A stretch of DNA of 64,000 bases from Balneolaceae bacterium (lineage in GTDB: Bacteria > Bacteroidota > Rhodothermia > Balneolales > Balneolaceae), in assembly GCA_017640605.1 (NCBI GenBank), contig JAEPQH010000006.1, positions 166,403-230,402 on the forward strand, given 5' to 3'. The notes beneath the pieces are model-generated. The model was not told where the DNA came from. It saw only the letters and a list, made by a program, of their open reading frames with translations, and did not search any database. Every line of letters begins with the position of its first letter. Within the stretch, counting starts at the first letter, position 1. The translations under genes were made by a program, and so were the position numbers. Below are positions 1 to 9,807 of the stretch, in pieces.

Positions 1-1305
1 CTCGATCGGAACAGTAATACGTATGCACTTCGCTTCGATATCACCCGTCAGTTTGGGAACGAACATCTTGTTAAAGCTGGGATAGAATATCGTTATAACG
101 AACTGAATTTTGAGGAATTCTTTATTCAAGCTCGTCGAGTTGATAATCTCGAACGCACCATTCCACCGCTTTCATCTCGCTTACATAATAAATATTCGAA
201 AACGCCCATCGAGATGGCAGCCTTCATTCAGGATAAAATCGAGATTTCTGATTTGATCGTAAATGTTGGGCTTCGTTTCGATTATTTCGACGCTCAATCG
301 GTAGTTCCTGTTGATTTGCGTGATCCAAGCAATACTTCCGGTTTACCCGAAGATCAGGCATTTGTAGCAACCGATGTGAAATGGCAGATTAGTCCGCGCA
401 TTGGCTTTGCTTTTCCTATCTCTGAAAATAGTGTGATTCATGCCTCTTACGGACAGTTTTTCCAGATTCCGGAGTATGCACGATTGTATGAAAATCCTGA
501 ATTCGAGGTGCAATCCAGTAATTTTACCCAATTCATAGGCAATGCAAATTTGGATGCCCAACGCTCAAATACTTACGAAATCGGTTTACAACAGCAACTG
601 AGCGAATACATTGGCATCGATTTAACCGCTTATTATCGTGATATCCGCGAATTAGTGGGAACTACTTTGTACGAAGCTCGAGTTGGTGGCGATTCTTGGG
701 GACGATATGAAAACACCGATTTTGGTCGTGTTCGCGGTATCACCTTTTCAACTGATATTCGAACCAATTTAGGATTAGTGGGATCGGTGAATTACACTTT
801 CCAATCAGTTCGGGGTAATGCTTCTGATCCTAAACAAGCATTTTTCAATGCTCAAAGTAATAATGAAACCACTCGTCAATTACTGCCGCTTACCTGGGAT
901 CAACGCCACAATATTTCAGGAAGCTTAACCTATTTGAGAGACAGTTTTACTGCCGGTTTGATTGGCACGTTCCACACAGGGTATCCTTTTACGCCGGAAG
1001 ATGAGCAACGCAACGAAATTACCGTATTACGAAATCAATCGCGATATCGCGCGGAGTTTATTATGGATTTACGAATGGGATATCGGTTAGTAGTTAATGG
1101 AGTAACCGGACAGTTATTTATGACGGCCGAAAATCTGCTCAACTTTAGTAGAAATGACCGTGATCCAAAGATATTTGACACCGAAATCGAAGCACATAAC
1201 GCCAATGGTTTCGATCGCATAAATGACCTGGTTGATTTTCGAACTAACCCGCTTCGACAACCGGCGCCACGACTCATCAAACTAGGCTTTCAACTCAATT
1301 TTTAA
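1..1305 (+). CDS. TonB-dependent receptor, C-terminal part (5' end outside window)
   Basis: The frame is open from base 1, so only the last 434 residues are present. The visible part alternates short amphipathic strands rich in aromatic residues with loops, and it ends in phenylalanine (GFQLNF), as expected for an outer-membrane beta-barrel inserted by BAM. Stretches such as YGQFFQIPEYARLYENPEF and SNTYEIGLQQQL are typical of the barrel of TonB-dependent receptors. These import large substrates across the outer membrane using TonB energy. It lies 11 bases before a secreted surface protein and a PorV-like gene, so the three probably form one unit that opens the carbohydrate locus. The substrate cannot be read from this fragment. 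Confidence 0.85.
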   Translation, partial: LDRNSNTYALRFDITRQFGNEHLVKAGIEYRYNELNFEEFFIQARRVDNLERTIPPLSSRLHNKYSKTPIEMAAFIQDKIEISDLIVNVGLRFDYFDAQSVVPVDLRDPSNTSGLPEDQAFVATDVKWQISPRIGFAFPISENSVIHASYGQFFQIPEYARLYENPEFEVQSSNFTQFIGNANLDAQRSNTYEIGLQQQLSEYIGIDLTAYYRDIRELVGTTLYEARVGGDSWGRYENTDFGRVRGITFSTDIRTNLGLVGSVNYTFQSVRGNASDPKQAFFNAQSNNETTRQLLPLTWDQRHNISGSLTYLRDSFTAGLIGTFHTGYPFTPEDEQRNEITVLRNQSRYRAEFIMDLRMGYRLVVNGVTGQLFMTAENLLNFSRNDRDPKIFDTEIEAHNANGFDRINDLVDFRTNPLRQPAPRLIKLGFQLNF

Positions 1306-1316
1306 GTAGAATCACT

Positions 1317-4300
1317 TTGTACCTCGCACAACCTTCTACATATCGCATTCGACTCTCATCCACCGCAAAAGTTGTTATAGGCAGCTGGTGGATAGTACTG
1401 TTTTTAATGGCTTCAACAGCTTTAGCCCAAACCAACGATTCCAACGTATTTATCGATCCAAATGAAGGCAGTCAAGATGCCCGGGTAGATTTCAATGTAA
1501 CGGGAAATCAGGTTGAGTCGATTATCACTAACTGGGGAACAGTTGGTAATGGAAACGGAAGTATTAATCAGGCCGGGGTTTGGCCGAAAGGTACAGGTCA
1601 TGGGCACTTGCACGAAATGACCGGCATGATTTTAACCCGAACGCCTGATGTGAATGGACAAAATGTGACCATAATCTCAGATGGATACGGTGCAAGTAGC
1701 GATGCCACAGACATTGATCCGAACACAAATATTCGGTGGAAATTTCAGCCTGTTCCGGGTTACTTCAATAGCAATACGGAAGAACCGGAAATTGCAAACT
1801 CGCGAAATCCTGATAGCTGGCCGGCAACATGGCCTGATGTTGGTCCGGAATGGGACGGAAACTGGAATGGCTACTTTGGTTTAAATCAATTTAATGCCGA
1901 TCAGGAAGTGTTTTATGTGATGGACGATTTGTCTAACACCGAATACGAATATTATCCAATTGACGGCGTTCAAAGTAAAGGTGGATTAGGCCTACAAGTT
2001 CGGGTTCGAGTTTTTCAATGGGCGCAAGCTTTAGCGAAAGATATTTTGTTCATGCAGTACGAAGTTTCCAATATTGGGGACAAAACCTACACCACCGATT
2101 TGAACGACAAGCCATTGTTTTTCGGTGGATATACCGATGTAAACCCTGCAGGTTCAGGAACTGCTGATGACGCAGCCGGTTTCGATAACGACGATGACAT
2201 TGTATTTGGATGGAGTAGTACCGGGCAAGGTTCTTGGCAGCAATTCCGTGATATTCCACCCGGATATATCGGATGGAAATTTTTAGAAAGTCCGGGATTG
2301 GATTTTGATCTTACCGATAATGATAACGACGGTCTTGTAGATGAATCGCGCGATAATGATGCCGGAGTGTTTGCCTTTGCACCTTGCGGCAATTACGACA
2401 ATCCCCAAGAGCATTGGAGTGGGGACGAAGATTGCGACTGGAATGCATTAATCGATGATGTTGGGAGCGATGGAATTGGTCCGGAACAAGAAAGTTATCC
2501 GGGGCCTGATGCAGACGGGACAGAAGGAAATGGAAGACCTGATCAAGGCGAGCCAAATTTTGGACGTTTAGATAACGATGAATCAGATCAAATCGGATTA
2601 ACCAGTTTTTATGCTCCGTTATTTGGGAATGTGAACATCCACGACGAAGAAACTGTGTGGCCGAATATTCAGCCCGGGTTTTTCGATGTTCCAAGTCAGG
2701 GAGTAAACCAAATCTGGATTTTCGGCTCCGGTGCGTTCCAGCTGGCGCCAAATACCACTCAGCGATTCTCTACTAGTTTTGTTTTTGGTGCAAACGAAGA
2801 TGCTATGTTCAGATCGTCAGCGGTGGCTCAACGAATTTATGATTCCGATTACCGATTTGCGGTACCTCCACGTCAACCCAAAGTTCGGGCAATTCCAGGT
2901 GATGGTAAAGTTACCCTAGTATGGGATGAGTTGGCCGAAGTGTCACGCGATCCTGTTTATGGACAAGATTTTGAAGGCTATCGTATCATTAAATCCACCG
3001 ATCCTCAATTCAACGATGCTGATGATATTACCGATTCGTTCGGGAATGCAGTATACAAGCGCTCCATCGCCCAGTTTGATTTAGTTAATGGGTTAGAGGG
3101 ATACCACTCTTTGCAATTTGGCGAAGAGATTGGTATCCCAAATGGAGTTCACTATTACATGGGCGACGATACCGGAATTCAGCATTCCTATGTTGATACC
3201 GATGTTATCAACGGGCGTACTTATTATTATGCTGTTATCGCTTATGATGCAGGCTACGACAATACCTATTTCGATGAAGGGATTTCCAGACTAGAAAATC
3301 TATTCCCGATTTCGCCATCTGAGTCGCCGGCGAGTATTACGTTAACTCAAGGTGTAATCACCAACTTCGACCCTAATACCGTGGAAGTTCGTCCGAACCC
3401 GCCGGCAAGCGACATCGTTTTAGGTGATATAGATGTAGATTTCCAAAACCGGGTAGCTCAGGAAAATGGAAAAGCAACCGGAGTCGTAAAAGCGACTATT
3501 GTTGATGAAAATCTGTTGAAGGATCAGAACTATGCCATCACTTTTAGTCAAGTTCCCGTTGTGTATGAAGGAACCGATACTTCAGCAGTAGAATACACTA
3601 CAACAGGCTTTAGTATTATCGGGCAATCAGGTGAAGTAATTGTCAACAACGAACCGGTTCCAACTAACCTGGAAGACGAATTTGTTGAAAACTGGACCTT
3701 CGAATTGTTAGATGAAGGATTGATTTTCACTTTCGAAAATGAATACCCGGATGAATCGAATACACAGCAAAATTCTGGGTGGAGCTCTACCAGTCAAACT
3801 AATTTAAGAAGCCAAATCACGCTTCCACAGCCAACATTTTCGGTGCCAAACCCACCGGTATGGCCTATTCGAGTTAGAATCGAAGTTGGTAACGAAAACG
3901 AAGTGTTGGATTCTGCCTTTACTTCCACTTCAGGTGCATTTTCATTTCCGGTTAATTTTAGAATTTCGGAATTCAACACCGGAGTAAAAATCCCATTCAT
4001 GTTTAATGAACCGGATTCTACCGAAAATGGACGAATTGATCCTGATGAACTCATCACGCTTCTTTTTAAAGAAAATCCGGATGATAGAAGATTCATCAGA
4101 GCATGGAATATTGATTTTAAAAAACCGGTGGATTCCAGAGGAGCTGATCTCCCGCCTTCACAAATTCGCTTACCACGAATTGGTGATGTATTTGAATTGA
4201 ATGCACAAATCCCATTTGGCGAAAATGATACCTATGTGCTAAAAAGTACAGCATCGGTGGTGGATTCAACGGCTGGGGAGAGTTTGCTCGATGAAATCAT

Positions 4301-4586
4301 TGTAGTGCCAAATCCTTATGTGGCCGCTACCATCGCTGAGCAGCGTCCATTCTTATCCGGTCGTGGAGAGCAACGTATCGAATTCAGAAATCTACCCAAC
4401 AATGCTAGCCTCAGAATCTACACGGTAAGTGGAGTTTTTGTTCGCGAATTACAATCTGAGGATGGATTAGCCGTATGGGATTTGCAATCGAAAGACGGAT
4501 TAGAAGTAGCCTATGGGCTGTATTTCTATCACGTAAAAGCTGCCGGCATCGGCGAAAAAACCGGAAAGTTCGCAATTATCAAGTAA
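1317..4586 (+). CDS. Large secreted surface protein with T9SS-like C-terminal domain
   Basis: 1089 residues from a TTG start. The TTG is preferred because the first in-frame ATG (residue 31) would fall inside the signal peptide; from TTG there is a basic n-region, a hydrophobic core and a cleavage site after ALA near residue 37. Residues about 330-430 are very rich in Asp, Asn and Gly, with DNDNDGLVDES-like calcium-binding repeats. A fibronectin-III-like segment starts near 520 (GDGKVTLVWDELAE). The last ~90 residues (IVVPNPYV, then LRIYTVSGVFVREL and YGLYFYHV) form a type IX secretion sorting domain. It has no enzyme signature I recognise. Its place between receptor and PorV suggests an exported partner of the receptor, possibly glycan-binding. 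Confidence 0.8.
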   Translation: MYLAQPSTYRIRLSSTAKVVIGSWWIVLFLMASTALAQTNDSNVFIDPNEGSQDARVDFNVTGNQVESIITNWGTVGNGNGSINQAGVWPKGTGHGHLHEMTGMILTRTPDVNGQNVTIISDGYGASSDATDIDPNTNIRWKFQPVPGYFNSNTEEPEIANSRNPDSWPATWPDVGPEWDGNWNGYFGLNQFNADQEVFYVMDDLSNTEYEYYPIDGVQSKGGLGLQVRVRVFQWAQALAKDILFMQYEVSNIGDKTYTTDLNDKPLFFGGYTDVNPAGSGTADDAAGFDNDDDIVFGWSSTGQGSWQQFRDIPPGYIGWKFLESPGLDFDLTDNDNDGLVDESRDNDAGVFAFAPCGNYDNPQEHWSGDEDCDWNALIDDVGSDGIGPEQESYPGPDADGTEGNGRPDQGEPNFGRLDNDESDQIGLTSFYAPLFGNVNIHDEETVWPNIQPGFFDVPSQGVNQIWIFGSGAFQLAPNTTQRFSTSFVFGANEDAMFRSSAVAQRIYDSDYRFAVPPRQPKVRAIPGDGKVTLVWDELAEVSRDPVYGQDFEGYRIIKSTDPQFNDADDITDSFGNAVYKRSIAQFDLVNGLEGYHSLQFGEEIGIPNGVHYYMGDDTGIQHSYVDTDVINGRTYYYAVIAYDAGYDNTYFDEGISRLENLFPISPSESPASITLTQGVITNFDPNTVEVRPNPPASDIVLGDIDVDFQNRVAQENGKATGVVKATIVDENLLKDQNYAITFSQVPVVYEGTDTSAVEYTTTGFSIIGQSGEVIVNNEPVPTNLEDEFVENWTFELLDEGLIFTFENEYPDESNTQQNSGWSSTSQTNLRSQITLPQPTFSVPNPPVWPIRVRIEVGNENEVLDSAFTSTSGAFSFPVNFRISEFNTGVKIPFMFNEPDSTENGRIDPDELITLLFKENPDDRRFIRAWNIDFKKPVDSRGADLPPSQIRLPRIGDVFELNAQIPFGENDTYVLKSTASVVDSTAGESLLDEIIVVPNPYVAATIAEQRPFLSGRGEQRIEFRNLPNNASLRIYTVSGVFVRELQSEDGLAVWDLQSKDGLEVAYGLYFYHVKAAGIGEKTGKFAIIK

Positions 4587-4591
4587 CAGTC

Positions 4592-5593
4592 ATGATCAAA
4601 AAATTACTCTCTTTTGTTTTTGTTATTGCACTCAGCCTTCCGGTAATGGGGCAAAGTCAGGTTGGTAGCACAGCGTCTTCTTTTTTAGAAATTCCTGTGG
4701 GTGCACGAAGTATTGGAATGGGCGAAGCCTATGTTGCAGCTGTTAACGAAGTCAGTGCCTTGTATTGGAATCCTGCTGCTGCTACACGAATCGGACAAAA
4801 TCAGGTGACTTTCCAAAACACCGATTGGTTTGTGGATACCAAATTATATTACGCAGCTTCAGTATTTAAGCTGAATGATATTTATTTGGGCGTGAGCATT
4901 AATATGTTTGATAGTGGCGAAATGGATGTACGTACGCTCACACTGCCCGATGGAACAGGTGAACGTTTCAGAGTGCAGGATATCAGTATAGCGTTTACCT
5001 ACGCTCAGGCGCTTACCGATAATTTTAGCCTTGGTGGAAATCTGAAGTTTGTGCAAAATCAGATTTGGAGAATGCAGGCTTCAACCATAGCACTTGATCT
5101 GGGATTCTTCTATCAAACACCTTTCGACAAAATTGATCTGGGCTTTAGTATCAGCAATTTTGGTGGCGAGATGACACTACGCGGCGACAACACCTTCGTA
5201 CCGGTTGATCTGGATCCACTTAATTCCGGTAACAACGATGGAATTCCTGCTAACCTAATGACGGGTGCATGGGATTTACCACTGATTTTCAGAATCGGAA
5301 CTACCTACGATGTATTTCATACCGTTGATCATAAATTGATTCTTGCTGCGGATGCGGTTTACCCCAACAATAACACCAATTATGTGAATACAGGCGGGGA
5401 GTATGGATTTAGAAATCTCCTGTTTTTAAGAGCCGGTTACAGCAACATTTTTACGGAAGATAATTATGGCTTAGGTCACCTCCGTTTTGGAGTAGGAATT
5501 AAACCAATCGAAGAAATTTCGGTGGATTATGCACTCAGCGACAGAGATGAGCTGGGTTACGTACACACTATGGGACTCTCATTAAAATTCTAG
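4592..5593 (+). CDS. PorV/PorQ-family outer-membrane protein
   Basis: 333 residues from the ATG five bases after the preceding stop. The frame extends further upstream, but this ATG begins a clean signal peptide (MIKKLLSFVFVIALSLPVMG). The mature start contains the family hallmark GARSIGMGEAYVA followed by SALYWNPAA, and the rest alternates barrel strands and ends in LSLKF. PorV-type proteins are FadL-like barrels that in type IX secretion accept cargo from the translocon and deliver it to the surface sortase. Being next to a T9SS-tailed protein fits a dedicated cargo handler, although PorV paralogues are numerous in this group and not all are secretion components. Confidence 0.8.
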   Translation: MIKKLLSFVFVIALSLPVMGQSQVGSTASSFLEIPVGARSIGMGEAYVAAVNEVSALYWNPAAATRIGQNQVTFQNTDWFVDTKLYYAASVFKLNDIYLGVSINMFDSGEMDVRTLTLPDGTGERFRVQDISIAFTYAQALTDNFSLGGNLKFVQNQIWRMQASTIALDLGFFYQTPFDKIDLGFSISNFGGEMTLRGDNTFVPVDLDPLNSGNNDGIPANLMTGAWDLPLIFRIGTTYDVFHTVDHKLILAADAVYPNNNTNYVNTGGEYGFRNLLFLRAGYSNIFTEDNYGLGHLRFGVGIKPIEEISVDYALSDRDELGYVHTMGLSLKF

Positions 5594-5597
5594 GATT

Positions 5598-6707
5598 ATG
5601 GTAGACATTACAGATACCGACAAGCATTTATATGAAATAGTAGCCGAGGATCTTAAAGACAAGATTAAAGAAGACTACTTTGGTGAGCGGGGTAAAATTC
5701 CCAATTATCTGCGCCTTACCGAAATCTATAATGTGAGTATGTCTACCATTAAAAAAGCGATGAAAATCCTGAACGACCAGGGTGTAATCGTTAGTAGGGT
5801 GGGAAAAGGATCGTTTGCCAATAAAAATTTCAAAGAGCCGGTTCGTTCTTTTAAATCTTCAACCACAAATAAAATTGGGTTGTTAATCCGTGATATTGAT
5901 GGTCCTTATTTTTCCGGTATTTATAAAGGGTTAGCCGATCAAACCGATCGTTATGGTAAGAAGCTGATGGTAACAGTTTCGCGTGATTTCCATCAGCAGG
6001 AGGATTCGCTGGTTCGCATGATGCTATCGCACGAAATTGACGGATTAGTGGTAACTACGCGTAGAAAGTCAATTTACGGAGTTCGGATTTATGATGAGCT
6101 TCGCAAGAATAACATACCTACTGTTATTATTCACGATGTGTACGACTCTAAAATCCCCACAATTGATGTAGACAACTACAAAGGTGGATGTTTAGCCGCC
6201 GAACATCTGCTTAAAAGAAGTCAGAAAAAACTCTGTGTGATTGTGGGTGAAAACGGTTATAAAACTGATGATCAGCGGTTAAATGGATTCATCGACACCT
6301 TGAAGAAACATGGTGTTAATCCAAAAGAACGCTGCGAGATATTCCGGTATTCATTCAGCACAGAGAAAACGGCCTTTGATGAAGGTTATAAGATTGGGCG
6401 AAGCTTAAATCTTCAGAATCTCGATATAGACGGAGTTTTCCTATTTAATGATTTGATCGCAATGGGATTCCAAAAAGCGTTAATCGAGCAGGGAATTTCT
6501 ATTCCTGATGATATTGCCATAATTGGCTTCGATAATATTGAGCGATGTTCGGAAGCCAGAGTTCCGCTAACCACGATTGAAGTTCCCAGATACGACATCG
6601 GAAAAATGGCTTACCAAGTGTTACGTACACACATGAAAAATGGACAAACAAATACAGAAAACGGACTTCATCTGGAGCCAAAATTGATCGTGAGGGACTC
6701 CGCTTGA
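5598..6707 (+). CDS. GntR/LacI-type (AraR-like) transcriptional regulator
   Basis: 369 residues. Residues ~8-75 form a GntR-type winged helix (RLTEIYNVSMSTIKKAMKIL, then the wing GVIVSRVGKGSFA). From ~90 onward comes a LacI/periplasmic-binding-protein sensor (IGLLIRDIDGPYFSGIYKG; AEHLLKR; DIAIIGFDNIERCSEARVP). This AraR-like architecture is known for sugar-responsive repressors: effector binding releases DNA. It sits between the outer-membrane genes and the glycoside hydrolases and overlaps the next gene, so it probably regulates this locus in response to a sugar released by the hydrolases. I did not find a convincing operator palindrome by eye. Confidence 0.88.
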   Translation: MVDITDTDKHLYEIVAEDLKDKIKEDYFGERGKIPNYLRLTEIYNVSMSTIKKAMKILNDQGVIVSRVGKGSFANKNFKEPVRSFKSSTTNKIGLLIRDIDGPYFSGIYKGLADQTDRYGKKLMVTVSRDFHQQEDSLVRMMLSHEIDGLVVTTRRKSIYGVRIYDELRKNNIPTVIIHDVYDSKIPTIDVDNYKGGCLAAEHLLKRSQKKLCVIVGENGYKTDDQRLNGFIDTLKKHGVNPKERCEIFRYSFSTEKTAFDEGYKIGRSLNLQNLDIDGVFLFNDLIAMGFQKALIEQGISIPDDIAIIGFDNIERCSEARVPLTTIEVPRYDIGKMAYQVLRTHMKNGQTNTENGLHLEPKLIVRDSA

Positions 6708-7846
6708 GGCTTAAAGTATTCATTATATCACTGATTTCAGTTTTAGGCATGATAAACTGTACTCAAAGATCTGACGATTCAAAATCAGAGCCGATTCGAG
6801 GGGTGTGGGTCACTAACATCGACAGCGATGTGATGTTTAGTGAAGAGAATATTATTGAAGGCATGAAAACCCTCGCTGACCTTGGATTTAATACAGTGTA
6901 TCCGGTGGTTTGGAATAAAGGATATACCATGCATCCGAGTGAAGTGATGGTGCAATATTTCGGGGAAGAATATCGGCAGGACACATTGTTTAAAAACCGA
7001 AATCTTGATCCGCTTGCCGTGATGATTCGCGAAGCCCGGAAAAATGACCTCAAGATTATACCATGGTTCGAGTTTGGTTTTTCCAGTTCTTACAACAAAA
7101 ATGGTGGTCATATTATCGAAGCATATCCAAGTTGGGCGGCCTTAGATAATGAAGGTAATCTGCTAAAGAAAAATAATTTCGATTGGATGAATGCTATCCA
7201 TCCGGAAGTTCAGCAGTTTATGATCTCACTGATTCTTGAAGTGGTAAAAGGTTACGATATTGATGGAATCCAAGGGGATGATCGCTTACCTGCCATGCCC
7301 GCAGAAGGTGGATATAGTTCTTTTACAAAGTCTCTGTATCTGAATGAAACCGGAAATGAGGTTCCAAGCGATCCACTGGAAGAAGCATTTCTAAACTGGA
7401 AAGCCGATAAGCTTACCGATTTTGCCGTTCAGCTTTATCAAGCGGTTAAGGCAGAAGATGCCAATCTTACCGTTTCGTTAGCACCCAGTATTTACCCTTG
7501 GTCGAAGGAACAATATTTACAGGATTGGCCAGCTTGGATCGAAGCAGGTGCAGTGGATGAACTTATTCCACAGGCTTATCGATGGGATATTGATAGTTAT
7601 AAAACAACCATTGATGAAATGGTAGAATACTATCAACAAGCAGAAGGACATGAAAAAGTATCGATATATCCTGGCATAATCATTAAAGCCGGCGATCGCT
7701 ACAATAATTTTGACTATGTAAAGGAAGCGCTTCTACACAATCGTAAAAAAGGATTGGATGGGGAAGTGTATTTCTTTTATGAAGGATTATTCGAAGAAAA
7801 CGACCATCTCGGCGACTCACTACACACTCATTTTTACAGCAACTAA
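6704..7846 (+). CDS. GHL10-family glycoside hydrolase, putative lipoprotein
   Basis: 380 residues. The proposed TTG start overlaps the regulator's TGA (TTGA), implying translational coupling, and it gives an N-terminal hydrophobic segment ending in a non-classical lipobox (GMINC, Cys19). The body matches the glycosyl-hydrolase-like 10 fold (PF02638/DUF187 group): RGVWVTNIDSDV, TVYPVVWNKGYT, the DGIQGDDRLPAM motif near residue 186, and SLAPSIYPWSKEQYLQDWP. A characterised relative is E. coli DigH (YddW), which cleaves peptide-free peptidoglycan strands. It is clearly paralogous to the next gene but has only the catalytic domain. A lipid anchor would keep it at the outer or inner membrane to process imported oligosaccharides. 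The substrate is inferred, not shown. Confidence 0.85.
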   Translation: MRLKVFIISLISVLGMINCTQRSDDSKSEPIRGVWVTNIDSDVMFSEENIIEGMKTLADLGFNTVYPVVWNKGYTMHPSEVMVQYFGEEYRQDTLFKNRNLDPLAVMIREARKNDLKIIPWFEFGFSSSYNKNGGHIIEAYPSWAALDNEGNLLKKNNFDWMNAIHPEVQQFMISLILEVVKGYDIDGIQGDDRLPAMPAEGGYSSFTKSLYLNETGNEVPSDPLEEAFLNWKADKLTDFAVQLYQAVKAEDANLTVSLAPSIYPWSKEQYLQDWPAWIEAGAVDELIPQAYRWDIDSYKTTIDEMVEYYQQAEGHEKVSIYPGIIIKAGDRYNNFDYVKEALLHNRKKGLDGEVYFFYEGLFEENDHLGDSLHTHFYSN

Positions 7847-7847
7847 T

Positions 7848-9800
7848 ATGATCAGAAAAAACACATTAAGGCAGTTTGTTGCAGTTTTTATCTTAACGGT
7901 TTTAACTATTTCTACCGCCACGGCACAGGAGCCGGATACGTACATCGAAGAGCTTCGGGGTGTATGGATTACCAATGTTGATAGCGATGTTCTTTCCAGC
8001 AAACAAAAAATTGCCGATGCCATGGATTTTCTGGCAGAACGAGGTTTCAATGTGGTTTTTCCGGTAGTCTGGAATAAAGGATATACCCTATTTCCAAGTC
8101 AGGTTGCGGAGGATTCGATCGGTTTTCGTCAAGATCCCGTATATGCTCCGGTTGGCAGAGATCCACTGCAAGAAGTGATAACCGAAGCTCACCGCGTTGG
8201 AATGGAAGTGATTCCATGGTTCGAATACGGTTTTGCTAGTGTGTTTGGCAATTCAAGTGGGGGGCACATCTTAGAAAGAAATCCACATTGGGCGTCTCGC
8301 GATATTGACGGCAATATTGCCAATCGAAATAACTTTTATTGGATGAATGCAATTCATCCCGCGGTACAGGAATTTATGCTTGGCATTATTGGCGAAGCCA
8401 TCGACAATTACGATATCGATGGAGTACAAGGCGATGATCGACTCCCGGCAATGTCATCAACAGCCGGCTATAGCGACTACACCAAAGCATTATATAGAGC
8501 AGAACATGACGGAAATGATCCGCCCAGTTCGTATGACGACGCTTCGTTTTTACGCTGGAAAGCCGATAAACTCACTACCTTTGCCGGTGATTTATACCGC
8601 ATGGTAAAAACTAAAGATTCTACGCTTACCCTTTCTCTCTCCCCATCGATTTATAGTTTTAGTTATGATAATTACCTGCAAGATTGGCCAACTTGGCTCG
8701 ATTCCAGTTATGTAGATATCATTCATCCGCAAGCCTATCGCTACGATATTGGTAGCTACAAGTCCATTATCAGGAACATGTTGGGTCGTGAACCATTTTC
8801 ATCGCAAGGGTACATTCAGCGATTTTACCGACCACAGATTTATCCGGGCGTTTTGATTAAAGCTGGCGGAGCCTTTAACGACGAAGCTTACGTAAAACAA
8901 GCCATCGACTTCAATCGCGAATACGATCTTAAAGGCGAAGTGTATTTCTTCTTCGAAGGCTTAGATGAAAAGAACAATAACCTCGCTGATAGTTTGTACA
9001 AGTATAAATACAACCTGCCAGCTTTGTTGCCGAACCGAAATGGACAAGTACGCCGACCACTTCCGGAAATAGTAAACGAAGACAGTAGTTTTGCTATGCA
9101 AACGGGCACTTGGATGGAAGAAGCGAGTCTTGCCGGCTTTAAAGGAACTACACTTAAAGCTGAGGCTAATTCCGGCGCTTCAATTTCTTATAAAGTTACC
9201 GTTCCGCGCTCTGCTTGGTACAACGTGTTTGCTTGGAATCCGGTAAAATCGGGAGCCACAAGCGGAGCACACTACGAAGTATTTGGTGCACAAGACACCG
9301 TAACAACTACCATCAGCCAAACAAGTAGCGTTAAAAAAGGCTGGGAGAAAATTGGAAATGTGTACCTGGAAGAAGGAGAGCAAACAGTAGTTAAAATCGA
9401 TGCCGACAAAGCGACAGATTCTAATCCAACCTACGCCGATGCTGTGATGGTTATGCTGGATCGAAAGAACTCTCCGGAGGTTCAAATTGATGCCATCATC
9501 ACAAGTGCAGAGCAGGATAATAAAGATATTCCTGCCGGATATGCGCTGGATCAAAATTACCCGAATCCATTTAATCCTTCGACCAATATTTCATTTTCAT
9601 TACCCGAATCGAACCGAATTTCATTGGAAGTATTTGATGTATTAGGGCGGAAAGTAGCCACTTTACATCAAAACGAATTATTCAGTGCAGGGCAACATCA
9701 GGTTTCTTTTGATGCTTCTGCGTTAGCAAGTGGCATGTACATTTATCGACTAGCTACGGCCAACTACACCTTTAGCAACACCATGATTTTGGTGAAATAA
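7848..9800 (+). CDS. Secreted GHL10-family glycoside hydrolase with golvesin-like and T9SS domains
   Basis: 650 residues from the ATG one base after the preceding stop; starting here gives a signal peptide cleaved after STATA near residue 26. Catalytic GHL10 domain ~35-400, with GVQGDDRLPAM and the same PVVWNKGYT and NNFYWMNAIHP blocks as its neighbour. Residues ~410-545 resemble the golvesin/xanthan-lyase carbohydrate-binding-like domain (SAWYNVFAWNP; EGEQTVVKIDA; YADAVMVML). The end is a type A sorting domain ([35 protein letters not shown]). It is probably exported by type IX secretion and fixed to the cell surface, acting on polymer before import, while the shorter paralogue acts further inside. 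Confidence 0.88.
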   Translation: MIRKNTLRQFVAVFILTVLTISTATAQEPDTYIEELRGVWITNVDSDVLSSKQKIADAMDFLAERGFNVVFPVVWNKGYTLFPSQVAEDSIGFRQDPVYAPVGRDPLQEVITEAHRVGMEVIPWFEYGFASVFGNSSGGHILERNPHWASRDIDGNIANRNNFYWMNAIHPAVQEFMLGIIGEAIDNYDIDGVQGDDRLPAMSSTAGYSDYTKALYRAEHDGNDPPSSYDDASFLRWKADKLTTFAGDLYRMVKTKDSTLTLSLSPSIYSFSYDNYLQDWPTWLDSSYVDIIHPQAYRYDIGSYKSIIRNMLGREPFSSQGYIQRFYRPQIYPGVLIKAGGAFNDEAYVKQAIDFNREYDLKGEVYFFFEGLDEKNNNLADSLYKYKYNLPALLPNRNGQVRRPLPEIVNEDSSFAMQTGTWMEEASLAGFKGTTLKAEANSGASISYKVTVPRSAWYNVFAWNPVKSGATSGAHYEVFGAQDTVTTTISQTSSVKKGWEKIGNVYLEEGEQTVVKIDADKATDSNPTYADAVMVMLDRKNSPEVQIDAIITSAEQDNKDIPAGYALDQNYPNPFNPSTNISFSLPESNRISLEVFDVLGRKVATLHQNELFSAGQHQVSFDASALASGMYIYRLATANYTFSNTMILVK

Positions 9801-9807
9801 GAACTCT

